From CAYNRA01 sp046296415 (lineage in GTDB: Bacteria; Bacteroidota; Bacteroidia; Cytophagales; Spirosomataceae), in assembly GCA_046296415.1 (NCBI GenBank), contig JBKBLN010000004.1:62001-126000 (forward strand): DNA of 64,000 bases, given 5' to 3'. Under the pieces are notes generated by a model. That model saw only the letters and a list, made by a program, of their open reading frames with translations, was not told the origin of the DNA and searched no databases. Each line of letters starts with the position of its first letter. Position 1 is the stretch's first letter. The position numbers and the translations under genes are program-made. Below, one piece after another: positions 62,798 to 64,000 of the stretch.

Positions 62798-63424
62798 ATC
62801 CTCCTTTTTCTTTGCACATTCCAATGTGCTGGACAATCCTTACTGCTAACCGCCGGAACCGAAGGCTTGGGGGTGGGTGTGAGGTATGAGCAAAAGCGGT
62901 GGACGGTGCAAGCGGGGTACCAGGGATTTCGGTATCAGCGGACGCACACAGTCGCCGTGACAGACAGCCAAACATTGGCTGTTGCTCCCAAGTGGCGATT
63001 AGGGCAGTTGTATGTGCGGGGTAGTTGGGTCGTGTGGCCGCAACGACCTCGTTTTCGGGTAGTAGGAGGACTTGGGTATGCCATGCAAGCTCGGCGGGAC
63101 CTGTACGTCTGGACCGACACCGGTGTTCCGGTTGGGGGGGCTTCTATATCTGCGGAAGATTTTGGAGAAGTACAGGCGCGGCTGGGTTTTTCGGCTTGGC
63201 GACCTTACACGGGAGTCTCGTGGGATATACCACTTGGGAAATCCTGGTTTTGGCAAACTTCCCTAGGGGTAGCGTACCATGGAAAACCCCGATTGGAGGT
63301 ACGGTATACAGGATTTTTGGAAACTACCAACTTGTCGGACGACATACGAGTCATTGAAAACAATTTACAACCGTATCGCTTTTTCCCGTCCCTTCAGGTG
63401 GGTATTGGTCGTCGTTTGTGGTAG
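62798..63424 (+). pseudogene. Outer-membrane barrel gene lacking a start codon
   Basis: The frame encodes ILLFLCTFQCAGQSLLLTAG, a clear signal-peptide core, then a barrel-type body of about 185 residues (VQAGYQGFRYQ, GGLGYAMQARRDLYVW, FPSLQVGIGRRLW). Going upstream, the open frame continues only through AATTCAT heptamers to a stop at 62771, with no ATG, GTG or TTG before the signal peptide. A TTG at 62867 would give a product without a signal. The simplest explanation is that repeat insertion removed the original start. Alternatively a rare start codon (ATC/ATT) is used. Confidence 0.6.
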
Positions 63425-64000
63425 TCTTTGGGGGTGTGGAAATCCGATGGAGGGTTTCAAGTTGACCTTCAAGGAGCCTATCACCGAGGGCCTGTATACG
63501 TTCACGGTTCGAGACTATGCCAATCAACCCTTAGGGGCACCCAGGCTTACCATCGGAGGAGCTGGTAAAGAATGGATAGTTAATCACTTAAACGATGCTG
63601 TTTTTCGTCCGACCGACGACGGACGGTATTTGGTGGCCTTAGAGCGCAGTGTACAGCCCAATGCTCAGGCGCCTGTGGTGTTTACGACTACATTTTCTCA
63701 AGAGGGCTTTGTCCCGCATACGTACTTTTTTCAGGCCACAAGCCGAGCAAATCGAGGATTTACGGTACGCTTGGCACCAGCACAACGCGAAGAAGCGGGC
63801 GTTCGGGGTGGTCAAGCTCAGGTCCAGCCCGGGCAGACGGTTATGCTTGGAACGTCCACGTGGCGAATCCCGGCCGATCTTACCTGGACCCGAACGGGAG
63901 GAGGGAGTGGAGGCCCGGTGGAAATCAGGACTCAGCAATTTCAGCCCAGCGCACGTGGATTCTATCCCGGTGGTACCCTTTCGAGGGTGTATTTCCCGGA
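63354..64000 (+). CDS. Lipoprotein, partial (runs off the window)
   Basis: An open frame continues to the end of the window. From a TTG at 63354 it reads MKTIYNRIAFSRPFRW, a hydrophobic VLVVVCGSLW and a lipobox Cys (LWGC, about residue 26), followed by GNPMEGFKLTFKEPITEG and a beta-rich body. It overlaps the end of the preceding barrel gene by 71 bp. An ATG at 63447 exists but would skip the signal, so the TTG (or another upstream codon) is favoured. No family is recognised; 215 codons are visible. Confidence 0.65.
   Translation, partial: MKTIYNRIAFSRPFRWVLVVVCGSLWGCGNPMEGFKLTFKEPITEGLYTFTVRDYANQPLGAPRLTIGGAGKEWIVNHLNDAVFRPTDDGRYLVALERSVQPNAQAPVVFTTTFSQEGFVPHTYFFQATSRANRGFTVRLAPAQREEAGVRGGQAQVQPGQTVMLGTSTWRIPADLTWTRTGGGSGGPVEIRTQQFQPSARGFYPGGTLSRVYFP

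Overview
The window looks like chromosome of a member of the Bacteroidota, probably a Cytophagales-type bacterium. The evidence is promoter -7 elements of the TAnnTTTG kind, A-rich regions in place of Shine-Dalgarno sequences, a UpxY-like NusG paralogue in a polysaccharide locus, YjbH-like beta-barrel proteins, a PmoA-like (DUF6807) protein, a secreted serpin, and many SP-I/SP-II exported proteins of families common in that phylum. The genus cannot be fixed from the sequence alone. No rRNA, tRNA or CRISPR array was recognised.

Region by region. 1-5.4 kb is the end of the division/cell-wall (dcw) cluster: murG, an Ate/GNAT-like gene in the slot where murC is often found, ftsQ, ftsA, ftsZ, closed by a bidirectional UUCG terminator. 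5.5-10.3 kb holds housekeeping genes (Fe-S CCG protein, PmoA-like, TerC, PlsC, GatC, XdhC). 10.5-16.4 kb has a first GDP-mannose 4,6-dehydratase (gmd) copy, a DeoR-type regulator with a divergent promoter region, and an overlapping three-gene operon for dipeptide use (permease, dipeptide epimerase, leucyl aminopeptidase). 16.4-21.7 kb: S41 protease, polyphosphate kinase, outer-membrane protein, nucleoside transporter. 21.7-22.8 kb is repeat-rich, with a decayed IS3-type element and a 168-bp dispersed repeat. 22.8-31.5 kb: glycerol kinase, an ECF sigma/anti-sigma pair, secreted proteins, an M14 peptidase and a lipoprotein operon (META domain, serpin, lipocalin-like).

33.3-59.2 kb is a large surface-polysaccharide locus: nucleotide-sugar dehydrogenase, second gmd copy, NusG-like antiterminator, Wza-like and Wzc-like export proteins, then a strongly AT-rich block (about 41.7-57.6 kb) with CDP-3,6-dideoxyhexose genes (rfbF, rfbG, an SDR, rfbH), a Wzx flippase, a Wzy-like polymerase, six glycosyltransferases, three hexapeptide acyltransferases, a GMC oxidoreductase and an aldo/keto reductase. 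The polymer would be built on lipid, flipped by Wzx, polymerised by Wzy and exported through Wzc/Wza; no initiating phosphoglycosyltransferase is present. 59.3-64 kb carries lipoproteins and two YjbH-like proteins, interrupted by a second repeat cluster.

The most unusual structure is a pair of arrays of ~75-95-bp imperfect hairpin units (about 36.35-37.06 kb and 37.59-38.44 kb). They sit directly before the NusG-like gene and directly before the wza-like gene; the second contains a 176-N assembly gap. Both end in the same specialised unit next to the downstream start codon.
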